Shown here: piece by piece, positions 32,106 to 40,190 of the stretch
How the letters are laid out: each line of letters starts with the position of its first letter
Position numbering within the stretch: position 1 is the first letter of the stretch
NCBI GenBank assembly: GCA_016930775.1
Contig: JAFGGB010000122.1
Location: 1-40,190, forward strand
Source: Deltaproteobacteria bacterium
GTDB lineage: Bacteria > Desulfobacterota > Syntrophia > Syntrophales > UBA2210
Direction of reading: 5' to 3'
DNA: 40,190 nucleotides
Position numbers and translations under genes: made by a program
The notes under the pieces: model-generated
Database searches by the model: none
What the model saw: only the letters and a program-made list of their open reading frames with translations
What the model was told of the DNA's origin: nothing

Positions 32106-33707
32106 ATGAATCGGAAGACGATATCCGCTATGGCCGAAGCAGTACGACGACATTACAGAAAAGGCATGGATGACGAACTCCTTGGTCCCATTGTTTCCGT
32201 CGATGATGGAAAACGACCCGTCGGAAGGATTGAGCGCGGAGATTCGGTCATCTTTTATAACATTCGGGGTGAACGGGAAATTGAGCTGACCCGGAGCCTC
32301 ACGGAGAACAATTTTACCGAGTTTCCAGTAAAGCAGCTTGATCTCTCTTTTGCCACAATGATTCAGTATCAGCCGGAACTCAATGCGGAAGTCGCCTTTC
32401 TTCCCGACGGTCCGGTCCGGAACACTCTTTCTCATGTCCTGGCGGGCGCAGGCAAGGCCCATCTGAAAATAACAGAATCGGAAAAGGCAGTCCATCTAGG
32501 ATATTTTCTGAACGGTAAAAACGGGCGCCTTCTTGACCGGGAGGAACGAATCGTCATTCCTTCGAGAAAAGATGTTTCGCTCTTTGATGAGGCGCCCGAC
32601 ATGTCAATCGAGGCCGTTGCCGGAGCGGTCTTTTCTGCCCTTGGCCGACCCGATGCGGATATTATAACCGTCAATTTTCCCAATGTTGATGTAGTGGGAC
32701 ATATAGAGAACGAAAGGGCGATTGTACAAGCCGTCGAGACAGTCGACAGTCATACCGGCCGGCTCGTAGAGGAAGCCCTCCGCCGAAACGTTGCCGTGGT
32801 GATTACGGCCGATCATGGAACAGTGGAAAAATGGCGCTATGCCGACGGCGCCATAGATACCGGACATACTGATTCGCCTGTTCCCTTTATCCTGATTGAC
32901 GGAAAGGGCGAATGGCGTCTGAGAACAACCGGGGAACTTGCCGATGCGGCGCCCACAATCCTGGATATGCTGGGACTGCCGCAGCCTGCCGAAATGACCG
33001 GCAGGTCTCTTGTAGAGAAACGTCCCGATGGTACGGTGAAGAGGCTGCTGATGATAATACTTGACGGATGGGGATACAGTGCCGTCAGTGAGGGGAATCT
33101 TATCGCCGCCGCGTCTACTCCTGTTGTAGACCGGCTTATGGCGTTAAACCCTCTGTCGATTCTCGATGCAGCCGGCGAGGCAGTCGGACTCCCCAAGGGA
33201 ACCGTGGGCAATTCCGAGGTGGGGCACCTTCATATAGGCGCCGGCAGGCGAATCGATTCCGACAGGGTGCGCATTGCAAAAGCGATAGAGGACGGGTCCT
33301 TTTTTGAAAACGAGGCATTTCTCCATGTTATCGGTAAGGCGAAAAGGAATAAAAGGGCTCTCCATCTTCTGGGGATTGTCTCTTTCTTTAGCTCTCACGG
33401 ATCTGTTGATCATCTCATGGCTCTGCTGCGGTTGGCCAAGAGGGCAGGAGCGCCCCGCGTTTTTATCCACGCGATGCTGGGAAGACGTGGAGAAAGACCC
33501 GAAAGCGGCGCTCTTTACATAGAAGAAATTGAAAAGGTATGCAGGGAGTTGGATGTCGGGGCCGTTGTTTCGGTAATCGGACGCTACTGGTCCCTGGACC
33601 GGGAAAAGAACTGGGACCGCATTGAGCGGACCTATCGGATGCTTCTTTACGGCGAAGGAGAAAAAATCGTTGTTCAGAAAGCGCAGGGAACGGGAAATTG
33701 TCAATAG
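32106..33707 (+). CDS. Circularly permuted cofactor-independent phosphoglycerate mutase
   Basis: 533 residues. The order of segments is reversed relative to GpmI, which interconverts 2- and 3-phosphoglycerate. Residues 1-305 match the usual C-terminal part: Arg54 and Arg57 (SVIFYNIRGER), Lys127 (ITESEKAVHLGYF), Asp195/His199, Asp236/His237 (ITADHGT), His254 and MTGRSLVE. Residues 313-520 match the usual N-terminal part: Asp320 (ILDGWG), Ser370 (VGNSEVGHL, phosphorylated Ser), His431 and Arg493/Arg499 (GRYWSLDR). A short linker, KRPDGTV, joins the old ends. The new ends lie inside the phosphotransferase domain. The usual DGRD block reads GRRG, losing one substrate-binding Asp. Activity as mutase is likely but not certain. 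Confidence 0.9.
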   Translation: MNRKTISAMAEAVRRHYRKGMDDELLGPIVSVDDGKRPVGRIERGDSVIFYNIRGEREIELTRSLTENNFTEFPVKQLDLSFATMIQYQPELNAEVAFLPDGPVRNTLSHVLAGAGKAHLKITESEKAVHLGYFLNGKNGRLLDREERIVIPSRKDVSLFDEAPDMSIEAVAGAVFSALGRPDADIITVNFPNVDVVGHIENERAIVQAVETVDSHTGRLVEEALRRNVAVVITADHGTVEKWRYADGAIDTGHTDSPVPFILIDGKGEWRLRTTGELADAAPTILDMLGLPQPAEMTGRSLVEKRPDGTVKRLLMIILDGWGYSAVSEGNLIAAASTPVVDRLMALNPLSILDAAGEAVGLPKGTVGNSEVGHLHIGAGRRIDSDRVRIAKAIEDGSFFENEAFLHVIGKAKRNKRALHLLGIVSFFSSHGSVDHLMALLRLAKRAGAPRVFIHAMLGRRGERPESGALYIEEIEKVCRELDVGAVVSVIGRYWSLDREKNWDRIERTYRMLLYGEGEKIVVQKAQGTGNCQ

Positions 33708-33796
33708 AAATATTACGGATAGAGTAGAAGCAACAGAAAAAAGGAATCATAATGCAGTGATCAGCGGCGGCTATTTTCCGGAGCAAGGAGGGCGTG

Positions 33797-34327
33797 ATGG
33801 AAGTTGCTGTCAACAAGGGCAGGATTGTCTTAGTGCAGGGCGACATTGCCGAGGCCGATACGGAGGCAATCGTCAATGCGGCGAATTCGGGCCTTAAAGG
33901 CGGCGGAGGGGTCGATGGCGCCATTCACCGCGCCGGAGGTCCGCAGATTATGGAAGAATGCAGGATCATCGGTTATTGCCCGACGGGCGGCGCCGTTGTT
34001 ACGCGTGCAGGCGCACTGAAGGCCCGTTTTATTATCCATGCAGTAGGGCCGGTATATCGCGACGGCACAAAGGGAGAGGCGGGGCTTTTGAAAAGCGTAT
34101 ACCGTGAAAGTATAAAAAGAGCCTCGGAACTGGGCGTTCGAAGTCTCTCTTTCCCCGCCATCAGCACAGGCGCCTACGGATATCCTCTCCGGCAGGCTGC
34201 TCAGATAGCTCTGTCTGCCATTATCGAGTATTTTCGAGAACATGATGATATCGATGTTGTTGCATTCATCCTTTTTGATAAGGAATCTTATGATGTTTTC
34301 GAGAAGGAATTGAAAACACTGGTCTGA
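33797..34327 (+). CDS. Macrodomain protein (ADP-ribose-binding / deacetylase type)
   Basis: 176 residues, a single macrodomain. GDIAEADTEAIVNAANSGLKGGGGVDGAIH is the ADP-ribose pocket (shown here in part: VNAANSGLKGGGGVDGAI). HAVGPVY and FPAISTGAYGYP are the other conserved loops. Members of this MacroD-like class hydrolyse O-acetyl-ADP-ribose or remove ADP-ribose from proteins. ATG 33797 has AGGAGG well placed; a GTG directly upstream is possible. It lies 89 bases after the mutase gene, probably in the same transcript. Confidence 0.92.
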   Translation: MEVAVNKGRIVLVQGDIAEADTEAIVNAANSGLKGGGGVDGAIHRAGGPQIMEECRIIGYCPTGGAVVTRAGALKARFIIHAVGPVYRDGTKGEAGLLKSVYRESIKRASELGVRSLSFPAISTGAYGYPLRQAAQIALSAIIEYFREHDDIDVVAFILFDKESYDVFEKELKTLV

Positions 34328-34407
34328 CCATTCCTTTTATAGAGGCTGATGAAGATTGTCTTCGATGCTCGAAAGGAAGAATGCACGCAAAGAAGAACAT
34401 CTCAAAG

Positions 34408-34436
34408 TTGACGAAAGACATGCTTATTTTTTTATA
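34408..34436 (+). promoter_or_regulatory. Candidate sigma-70 promoter
   Basis: TTGACG (34408-34413), 17-base spacer, TTTATA (34431-34436), about 150 bases before the oxidoreductase gene. Between them and the gene lie two palindromes. Confidence 0.45.
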
Positions 34437-34469
34437 GCAATCGAAGAGGGAATTTGATATTCACCTGAG

Positions 34470-34553
34470 AGACCGATTGGTCTGATGGGGTTTGCGGTTG
34501 GAGATTGCTGTAAATATATGAGACGGTGCATTGCAGACAGTTAATTTTAACTG
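34470..34553. repeat. Two operator-like palindromes
   Basis: AGACC-GATT-GGTCT at 34470-34483, and CAGTTAA-TT-TTAACTG at 34538-34553, both perfect. They lie between the candidate promoter and the start of the reductase gene, a position suited to repressor binding. No regulator gene is adjacent, so this is tentative. Confidence 0.4.
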
Positions 34554-34586
34554 ATGAAGTGGCGCTGAGAGGGAATGGAGGGTGTA

Positions 34587-35585
34587 ATGAGTGGACTGAC
34601 ATTTAAGGCAATGGTGGTGAGAGAGCCGAGTAAGGGTACATTTACCCGATCGATCGAAAATAAAACTTTTGATATGCTTCCTCCCGGTGAAGTTCTAATA
34701 AATGTAAAGTATTCCTCTATAAATTTCAAAGACGCTCTTTCCTCCATCGGCAACAGAGGTGTGACGAAAAAATATCCGCATACGCCGGGCGTCGACGCCG
34801 CCGGCGTCGTGACGGAGAGCACGGACAGTGGATTCAATCCGGGTGACGAGGTTCTTGTTACCGGTTTCGACTTAGGAATGAACACATCGGGAGGATTTGC
34901 CGAATACATTCGAGTTCCCGCCTCCTGGGTCGTCAAACTGCCCCCAAACCTCTCTCTTCGTGAAAGCATGAATTACGGCACCGCTGGTTTCACGGCGGCA
35001 TTATCGGTTTACAAATTGACGGGCAATGGCGTAACCCCTGATCAGGGGCAGGTTCTTGTGACGGGCGCCCCGGGCGGCGTCGGAAGCATTGCCGTCTCCA
35101 TTCTCGCGAAGATTGGATTTTCCGTGACGGCCGTCAATGGTGTGATCGATGAAAGAGAGTATCTTCTGAAACTTGGAGCGAAGGAGGTCATCGGCATCGA
35201 GGAAGCCACGGATCGGGAAGGAAAGATTCTGCTTAAAGCACGGTGGGCGGGCGTCGTTGATACTGTAGGAGGTCCTATTCTGGCAACGGCTGTAAAATCG
35301 ACGCAATATGGCGGAACAATAACATGTTGCGGCAATGCCGCCTCTCATGATCTTCCGCTCAATGTTTATCCCTTTATTCTACGCGGCGTCAGTCTGCTTG
35401 GCATAGACAGCGTTGAATGTCCGACCGGCACACGGCATGCCGTCTGGAGAAAAATCGCTTCCGATTGGAAGACGGATCATCTTGCCGAAATAGCCTCGGA
35501 AGTGGCATTGGAAGGTGTTAGTGAAAAAATTGATCTAATCCTCCAAGGCAAGCACAGGGGAAGAGCTATCGTTCGCATCGATTAG
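34587..35585 (+). CDS. YhdH/AcuI-type NADPH-dependent oxidoreductase
   Basis: About 332 residues of the zinc-free medium-chain dehydrogenase family. Seen are SSINFKDALSSIGN, TPGVDAAGVV, the NADPH-binding VLVTGAPGGVGSIAV, GLGAKEVIG-like LKLGAKEVIG and FILRGVSLLGIDSVECP, the last being typical of YhdH/AcuI acrylyl-CoA reductases. It would reduce an enoyl-CoA or quinone-like substrate. ATG 34587 has GGAGGG four bases upstream; ATG 34575 is an alternative. It is followed by a terminator. Confidence 0.88.
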   Translation: MSGLTFKAMVVREPSKGTFTRSIENKTFDMLPPGEVLINVKYSSINFKDALSSIGNRGVTKKYPHTPGVDAAGVVTESTDSGFNPGDEVLVTGFDLGMNTSGGFAEYIRVPASWVVKLPPNLSLRESMNYGTAGFTAALSVYKLTGNGVTPDQGQVLVTGAPGGVGSIAVSILAKIGFSVTAVNGVIDEREYLLKLGAKEVIGIEEATDREGKILLKARWAGVVDTVGGPILATAVKSTQYGGTITCCGNAASHDLPLNVYPFILRGVSLLGIDSVECPTGTRHAVWRKIASDWKTDHLAEIASEVALEGVSEKIDLILQGKHRGRAIVRID

Positions 35586-35611
35586 TAGGAAGGTCTTTCC
35601 TGATAGAATTT

Positions 35612-35643
35612 ACGGCCATGACTGAAAAGACATGGCCGTTTTT
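35612..35643 (+). terminator. Rho-independent terminator
   Basis: ACGGCCATG (35612-35620), ten-base loop, CATGGCCGT (35631-35639), then four T. It closes the reductase transcript before the methyltransferase gene. Confidence 0.85.
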
Positions 35644-35676
35644 ATATATATCAATTTAGGGGGAGGCGCCGTATAA

Positions 35677-36870
35677 ATGGCGAAAGCAAGAGTTATCCTG
35701 AAGGCCGGGAGGCAAAAATCGGTCAGCCGTCGGCATCCCTGGATCTTTTCGGGGGCTCTGGGGGCCGTCGAGGGTTCACCCGGTTGCGGCGAAACGGTGG
35801 ATGTTATCGATTCAGCAGGAACCTGGCTCGCCAGGGGCGCCTATTCGCCTGAGTCACAGATACGGGTCCGTCTCTGGTCCTGGATCCAGGACGATGAAAT
35901 TACCGACAGGTTCTTTCATCGGAAGTTACGGGAGGCGCTGAACTTGCGAAAATGCCTTATCGATAAATCTGCCACGTCGGCTTTTCGTCTCGTAAACGGA
36001 GAATCGGATGGCCTGCCCGGTATCATCATAGACCGGTACGGAGACTTCCTTGTCTGTCAGTTTCTTTCCACCGGAGCGGAGTTCTGGAAAGAGATCGTTG
36101 TCAAGGAGCTGGTTGAAATGATGCCGGTTCTGGGCGTATATGAGCGCTCCGATTCGGAAGTTCGGGCCAAGGAGGGTCTTTCGCTTAGTCAAGGGCGCCT
36201 GGCAGGCGACGAGCCGCCGGAACTTATTGCGATCAATGAAGAGGGGTGTCGCATTCTCGTGGATGTCAGGAAGGGTCACAAGACGGGATTCTATCTCGAC
36301 CAACGGGAGAACAGGTCTATTGTGACTGAATACTGCCGAGACAAGGAGGTGCTGAACTGTTTTTCTTATACAGGGGGGTTTTCCCTCAGAGCGCTTGCGG
36401 CAGGAGCGCGCTGCACCGTTAACATCGACTCCTCGGTCGGGGCTCTCGACATGGCTCGGCGCAACGCTGTCTTGAACGGTTTCGATCCGGCGGTCATGGA
36501 ATGCCTGCAGGGAGACGCCTTCAACGTTTTGAGAAACTTCCGCAACAAAGGGAAGCTCTTCGATTGCGTGATCCTTGATCCTCCAAAGTTCGCCGATTCA
36601 AAAAATGCTCTGGAAGGCGCCTGCAGGGGCTATAAGGACATTAACCTTCAAGGATTTTCTCTTGTGAAACCCGGCGGGATCATGGCCACCTTTTCCTGTT
36701 CCGGTCTCTTGAACAGGGATCTCTTTCAGAAGATCGTAGCCGATGCGGCCATAGACGCAGGACGGGATGTCCGAATTCTCCGGTGGCTCAGCCAGTCGCC
36801 CGATCATCCGACGGCATCGACATTTCCCGAAGGACTCTATCTCAAAGGTCTGATCTGCGCCGTATTGTAA
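35677..36870 (+). CDS. rlmI: RlmI-type 23S rRNA (cytosine-5) methyltransferase
   Basis: 397 residues. The N-terminal PUA-like domain has SVSRRHPWIFSGAL, followed by a linker with FRLVNGESDGLPGIIIDRYG. The SAM-dependent core has VDVRKGHKTGFYLDQRENR, EVLNCFSYTGGFSLRAL, the motif IV CVILDPPKF and TFSCSG. The order matches RlmI, which methylates C1962 of 23S rRNA; other members of this COG1092 group could act elsewhere on RNA. GGGGGAGG lies ten bases before the ATG. Confidence 0.9.
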   Translation: MAKARVILKAGRQKSVSRRHPWIFSGALGAVEGSPGCGETVDVIDSAGTWLARGAYSPESQIRVRLWSWIQDDEITDRFFHRKLREALNLRKCLIDKSATSAFRLVNGESDGLPGIIIDRYGDFLVCQFLSTGAEFWKEIVVKELVEMMPVLGVYERSDSEVRAKEGLSLSQGRLAGDEPPELIAINEEGCRILVDVRKGHKTGFYLDQRENRSIVTEYCRDKEVLNCFSYTGGFSLRALAAGARCTVNIDSSVGALDMARRNAVLNGFDPAVMECLQGDAFNVLRNFRNKGKLFDCVILDPPKFADSKNALEGACRGYKDINLQGFSLVKPGGIMATFSCSGLLNRDLFQKIVADAAIDAGRDVRILRWLSQSPDHPTASTFPEGLYLKGLICAVL

Positions 36871-36960
36871 GAAGTGTGCGGCCAAAGACAATAGACGTGA
36901 CGGTTGATCCCCGAGTGTTCAATAGTTATCTCAGAAAAACTATTTTGGCAGAGGCTGATA

Positions 36961-38103
36961 ATGAATATATTCGAGCAAGGACCTATCCGACCGCCCAGCG
37001 AGGCCAAGAGCCTGCTGATAAGAGTTACTCGAAACTGTCCGTGGAATAAATGCGCCTTTTGTCACACCTATCGCGGCGCCGCCTTCAGTCTCAGGACAGT
37101 TGAAGAAGTAAAAAAAGATGTTGCAGCCATAGTAAATGTTGCCGGTAAAATCAAAGAACGATCCCGGAATATGGGTTTCGGAGGCGCCATTAATGAAGCA
37201 GTCGTAGAGGCGCTGCATAAGGATCCTACTTCTCGGAACACCGATTGTTCAGTTGCAGCCTGGCTTTACTTCGGCGGCAAGTCGGTCTTTCTTCAGGATG
37301 CCGACTCTCTTATTGCAAAAACCGATGATCTCATAAAAATACTCCAAGTTATAAAGGGACAGTTCCCGCAGATCGACCGTATCACATCATATTGCAGGTC
37401 CAAGACAGCCTGCAGGAAATCGATCGAGGATTTCCGTAGACTTCGAGAGGCAGGTCTTTCCCGTATCCATGTTGGTTTTGAGAGCGGTTCCGACAGCGTT
37501 CTGCAAGAGGTCCGCAAGGGAGTGACGGCTCGGGAGCACATAGAAGGAGGGCGTCGCATACGAGAATCGGGAATATCTCTGTGCCTCTATGTAATGCCCG
37601 GTCTCGGCGGTGTCTCCCTATCACGGGATCACGCTGTGGAAACAGCTCGCGTGCTGAACGAAATCAATCCACAGTTCATAAGGCTCCGCTCTCTTGCAGT
37701 GAAAAAAGGAACGGTGCTTCACGATCTGATGGAGCAAGGGACCTTCACGCCACTGGACGATGACGATGTAATCAGAGAGATCAGATTGTTGATCGACCGG
37801 CTTGAAGGCATAAACAGCACTGTTGTGAGTGATCACATCCTCAATCTTCTCGAAGAACTGGAAGGGACTTTTCCGAAGGATAAAGGTAAACTTCTCAATT
37901 GTATCGATCGGTACCTGAGCCTCAGCGACGATGACCGGCGGATCTACCGTCTGGGCAGACGCAAGGGTTTGTACCGATCTCTTGACGATCTGTCCGACAG
38001 AGGCGCCTATAAAGTTCTCAAGGATCTCGTCGACAGTTACGGGCGCCGTGGCTGGGAGCATTTTGATAAAGACATTCAGAAACATTCGGGACAATTCATT
38101 TAA
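36961..38103 (+). CDS. Radical SAM protein
   Basis: 380 residues from ATG 36961; an upstream TTG frame to 36904 is less likely. The iron-sulfur motif is CPWNKCAFC (Cys26, Cys31, Cys34), spaced CX4CX2C rather than the common CX3CX2C. Later blocks fit the radical SAM barrel: LQDADSL, RITSYCRSKTA, AGLSRIHVGFESGSDSVL and GISLCLYVMPGLGG. The last two resemble the coproporphyrinogen-dehydrogenase / Elp3-like group. Substrate unknown. No C-terminal auxiliary cluster is apparent. Confidence 0.85.
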   Translation: MNIFEQGPIRPPSEAKSLLIRVTRNCPWNKCAFCHTYRGAAFSLRTVEEVKKDVAAIVNVAGKIKERSRNMGFGGAINEAVVEALHKDPTSRNTDCSVAAWLYFGGKSVFLQDADSLIAKTDDLIKILQVIKGQFPQIDRITSYCRSKTACRKSIEDFRRLREAGLSRIHVGFESGSDSVLQEVRKGVTAREHIEGGRRIRESGISLCLYVMPGLGGVSLSRDHAVETARVLNEINPQFIRLRSLAVKKGTVLHDLMEQGTFTPLDDDDVIREIRLLIDRLEGINSTVVSDHILNLLEELEGTFPKDKGKLLNCIDRYLSLSDDDRRIYRLGRRKGLYRSLDDLSDRGAYKVLKDLVDSYGRRGWEHFDKDIQKHSGQFI

Positions 38104-38114
38104 AATAACCATTC

Positions 38115-38144
38115 TTGCTATTTATGACTGTCTATGATTAATAA
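38115..38144 (+). promoter_or_regulatory. Possible promoter
   Basis: TTGCTA (38115-38120) and TAATAA (38139-38144) with 18-base spacing, about 43 bases before the ATG at 38187. Confidence 0.35.
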
Positions 38145-38186
38145 AATTGATATCGTAAATCTGATCTGCATGAGGGAGATGCAATC

Positions 38187-39062
38187 ATGAACAGGGTCAT
38201 TAGAATGATCGGCGCAACGCTCCTTTTTGTTTTCCTTGCCGGCTTCAGCTTGATGGCCGAGGCGCAGCAATCGACAATCGTCGAGGCGGAGGATCGTGCC
38301 TGCATGGGCTACGATAAATCGAGGAGCCAGACAGAGCGGGAGGCGCTGGCAAACGCCAAGCGGAAAGCAGCGGAACTTGCCGCTACATACCTAACCAGTG
38401 AGACGACAGTAAAGGATTTCCAACTCGAAAAGGATCTTGTCAACGCCTATGCAACTGCTACGGTCAGGGTGATCGAGGAGGGGTTCAGAACATGGTATGA
38501 TGATCCAGCCATGGGCTCATGCTGTAAAATAAAAATCAAGGCCGAAGTCATCCCGGACGGCACGGCAATGAAACGTATCAATGAAACCAAGGATTTCTCA
38601 CAGGACCCAACGGCGCCGCTAACGGTCAAGGTCTGGACAGACAAGCCCGCTTACAAGCAGGGCGAGAAAATCAGGGTATTCCTCAAAGGGAACAAGCCTT
38701 TTTACGCCCGTGTTCATTATCGTGATGCAGCGAACACGCTTCTTCAGCTGCTTCCAAATCCCTACCGGCGGGATAATTATTTTCTTGGAGGCGTCGTCTA
38801 CGACATCCCCTCTGGAAACGACCGTTTTGAACTCAGGGTAGGTCCGCCCTTTGGCGCGGAACAGATTGTCGTTTACGCCAGTTCCTCTCCACAGGGGAAT
38901 CTCAGCCTCCTGGAAAACGGAGGAGTCTATCAGGTGCGGACCAGTGCCGACGATGTGAGTGTGGCCACCAGGGGAGTATCCATTGTGCCGTCAACAAAAT
39001 CAGATTCTCCTCAGGGCGCCGAATTTTCCGAAGCGGCTGCCGACCTTAGGACCGGTCAATGA
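38187..39062 (+). CDS. Secreted DUF4384 domain protein
   Basis: 291 residues with a signal peptide (about 1-26, ending MAEA before QQS). An N-terminal alpha/beta part (about 30-130) is followed by a DUF4384-type domain (about 145-245): LTVKVWTDKPAYKQGE, FYARVHYRDA, LLQLLPNPYR and YDIPSGNDRFEL. A polar tail ends the protein. DUF4384 proteins are envelope-associated and often found beside secretion or kinase systems; the role is not known. GGGAGA lies upstream of the ATG. Confidence 0.8.
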   Translation: MNRVIRMIGATLLFVFLAGFSLMAEAQQSTIVEAEDRACMGYDKSRSQTEREALANAKRKAAELAATYLTSETTVKDFQLEKDLVNAYATATVRVIEEGFRTWYDDPAMGSCCKIKIKAEVIPDGTAMKRINETKDFSQDPTAPLTVKVWTDKPAYKQGEKIRVFLKGNKPFYARVHYRDAANTLLQLLPNPYRRDNYFLGGVVYDIPSGNDRFELRVGPPFGAEQIVVYASSSPQGNLSLLENGGVYQVRTSADDVSVATRGVSIVPSTKSDSPQGAEFSEAAADLRTGQ

Positions 39063-39127
39063 GGGAATGAATCTTTGATTTTAATAAAGGCGCCTATTGC
39101 GCCTTGAGCAACGAGAGGCGCTGTCCA

Positions 39128-40190
39128 ATGGGCGACAGAGACCTGATTCTGGCGATCGATAACGGGACGCAGAGCATAAAAACTCTGGTTTTCGACAGGG
39201 AAGGCAATCTCGTTGCGGGGAAATCCATTCCGTTCTCACCACCCTATCATTCCCGTCATCCCGGATGGGCGGAACAAGATCCCGAGGTTTTCTGGAAAGG
39301 TCTCTGCCGCGCCTGCAAATCTCTTTGGCAAGAAGAGCCTCAATTGAAGGAGAGACTTGTTGGAGTGGCCATTACGACGCAACGCGGAACGGTAATCAAT
39401 GTGGACGCTGGCGGTCGCCCCCTGCGACCGGCCATCCACTGGCTGGATCAACGGAAGACCTACCGCCAATTACCCATCGGCGGATTGTGGGGCATACTGT
39501 TCAGTCTCATCGGGATGAGGGACACAATCGCTTATTTCCAAGCAGAAGCTGAGGCAAACTGGATACGGACCTACGAACCGGAGGTATGGAAAAAGACCCA
39601 TAAATATCTCCTTCTTTCGGGGTATCTGACCTTCAGGCTTACGGGCGAATTTGTAGATTCCATCGGCTGTCAGGTAGGTTACATACCCTTCGACTACAAA
39701 CATCTTCGATGGGCCTCCTCCTGGGACTGGAAATGGCGGGTTCTCCCGATGGATCCGGCACTGTTGCCCGATCTCATCACTCCCAGTCTCCCTCTCGGAA
39801 ACATTACGAAAGAAGCATCGCGCGATACAGGCATTCCACGAGGCCTTCCCCTGATCGCAGCAGCGGCCGACAAGGCCTGCGAGGTAATCGGATCGGGGAG
39901 CTTGTCGCTGTCGGTGGGCTGTCTCAGTTACGGAACGACGGCGACAATCAATGTGACCAGCAAAAATTATGTCGAAGCCATACCTCTTCTTCCGCCCTAT
40001 CCATCGGCCGTGCCTGGATATCACACTATAGAAGTGCAGATATACAGAGGGTTCTGGATGGTGAGCTGGTTCAAGAAGGAGTTCGGTCAGGAGGAAGAGC
40101 GCCGTGCATCGGAATGCGGACTGCCCGCCGAGGAACTGTTGGAGGAATTAGCCGCAAAAATTCCTCCCGGTTCACTGGGCCTCGTGCTGC
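39128..40190 (+). CDS. FGGY-family carbohydrate kinase (3' end beyond window)
   Basis: 354 codons from ATG 39128 to the edge; the C-terminal domain is cut. The N-terminal phosphate-binding loop is [38 protein letters not shown], and in the second half [14 protein letters not shown] with [13 protein letters not shown], follow the FGGY pattern (xylulokinase, glycerol kinase and relatives). The sugar cannot be named from this part. A small stem AAGGCGC/GCGCCTT (39087-39105) lies upstream, and GAGAGG serves as a ribosome-binding site. Confidence 0.85.
   Translation, partial: MGDRDLILAIDNGTQSIKTLVFDREGNLVAGKSIPFSPPYHSRHPGWAEQDPEVFWKGLCRACKSLWQEEPQLKERLVGVAITTQRGTVINVDAGGRPLRPAIHWLDQRKTYRQLPIGGLWGILFSLIGMRDTIAYFQAEAEANWIRTYEPEVWKKTHKYLLLSGYLTFRLTGEFVDSIGCQVGYIPFDYKHLRWASSWDWKWRVLPMDPALLPDLITPSLPLGNITKEASRDTGIPRGLPLIAAAADKACEVIGSGSLSLSVGCLSYGTTATINVTSKNYVEAIPLLPPYPSAVPGYHTIEVQIYRGFWMVSWFKKEFGQEEERRASECGLPAEELLEELAAKIPPGSLGLVL

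Noticed and set aside
1-40190. tRNA, rRNA or CRISPR arrays
   Set aside because: No tRNA-like cloverleaf, rRNA core sequence or regularly spaced repeats were recognised by eye in any intergenic region.

Overview
The window looks like chromosomal DNA of a Gram-negative, probably anaerobic bacterium. The gene repertoire points to the former Deltaproteobacteria (Desulfobacterota, Syntrophales-like). The pointers are a Cam-type gamma carbonic anhydrase, a Gld-like ABC/DUF4340 cassette, tandem PilT-type ATPases, a NapH-like polyferredoxin, a ZraSR-like sigma-54 two-component system, lipoproteins and a LysM/LytM envelope protein. This placement is inference from gene content only; there is no rRNA or other phylogenetic marker here.

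Layout. 1-1.4 kb: an IS1380-type transposase running off the left edge. 1.5-4.4 kb: a two-repeat lipoprotein, an ABM-fold protein and a DUF4301 protein. 4.4-7.3 kb: two tandem pilus-retraction ATPases followed by a receiver-like protein that lacks the phosphoacceptor Asp. 7.3-8.6 kb (minus): carbonic anhydrase and dephospho-CoA kinase, overlapping. 8.6-13.5 kb: a four-gene ABC-2 cassette (ATPase, permease, GldG-like auxiliary protein, DUF4340 protein) with overlapping starts and stops, then a small conserved-looking protein. 13.8-15.2 kb: a secreted protein and a membrane ferredoxin, closed by a bidirectional terminator against a second ABM protein. 16-20.2 kb: orphan rfbB, a HAD hydrolase, an unknown membrane-anchored protein and a long GpsA-like dehydrogenase. 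20.7-23.9 kb (minus): a sigma-54 response regulator and its histidine kinase. 24-27.9 kb: a polar amino-acid ABC transporter with a leader region and a permease gene encoding two permease domains in one chain. 28-31.9 kb: a zinc-ribbon membrane protein, an MBL hydrolase and a tight pcm / yqaA-like / nlpD-like operon. 32.1-40.2 kb (plus): a phosphoglycerate mutase, a macrodomain protein, an AcuI/YhdH-type reductase, an RlmI-type rRNA methyltransferase, a radical SAM protein, a DUF4384 protein and an FGGY kinase cut by the right edge.

The most striking observation is the phosphoglycerate mutase at 32106-33707. Its sequence reads as a circular permutation of the cofactor-independent enzyme. The usual C-terminal half comes first, followed by the usual N-terminal half with the catalytic Ser. 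Nearly all metal and substrate ligands are kept in one uninterrupted frame. Other points of interest are the fused double permease, the hairpins and possible leader peptide in the amino-acid transporter locus, a LytM domain with no catalytic histidines left, and two ABM-fold paralogues 13 kb apart. No rRNA, tRNA or CRISPR array was recognised.
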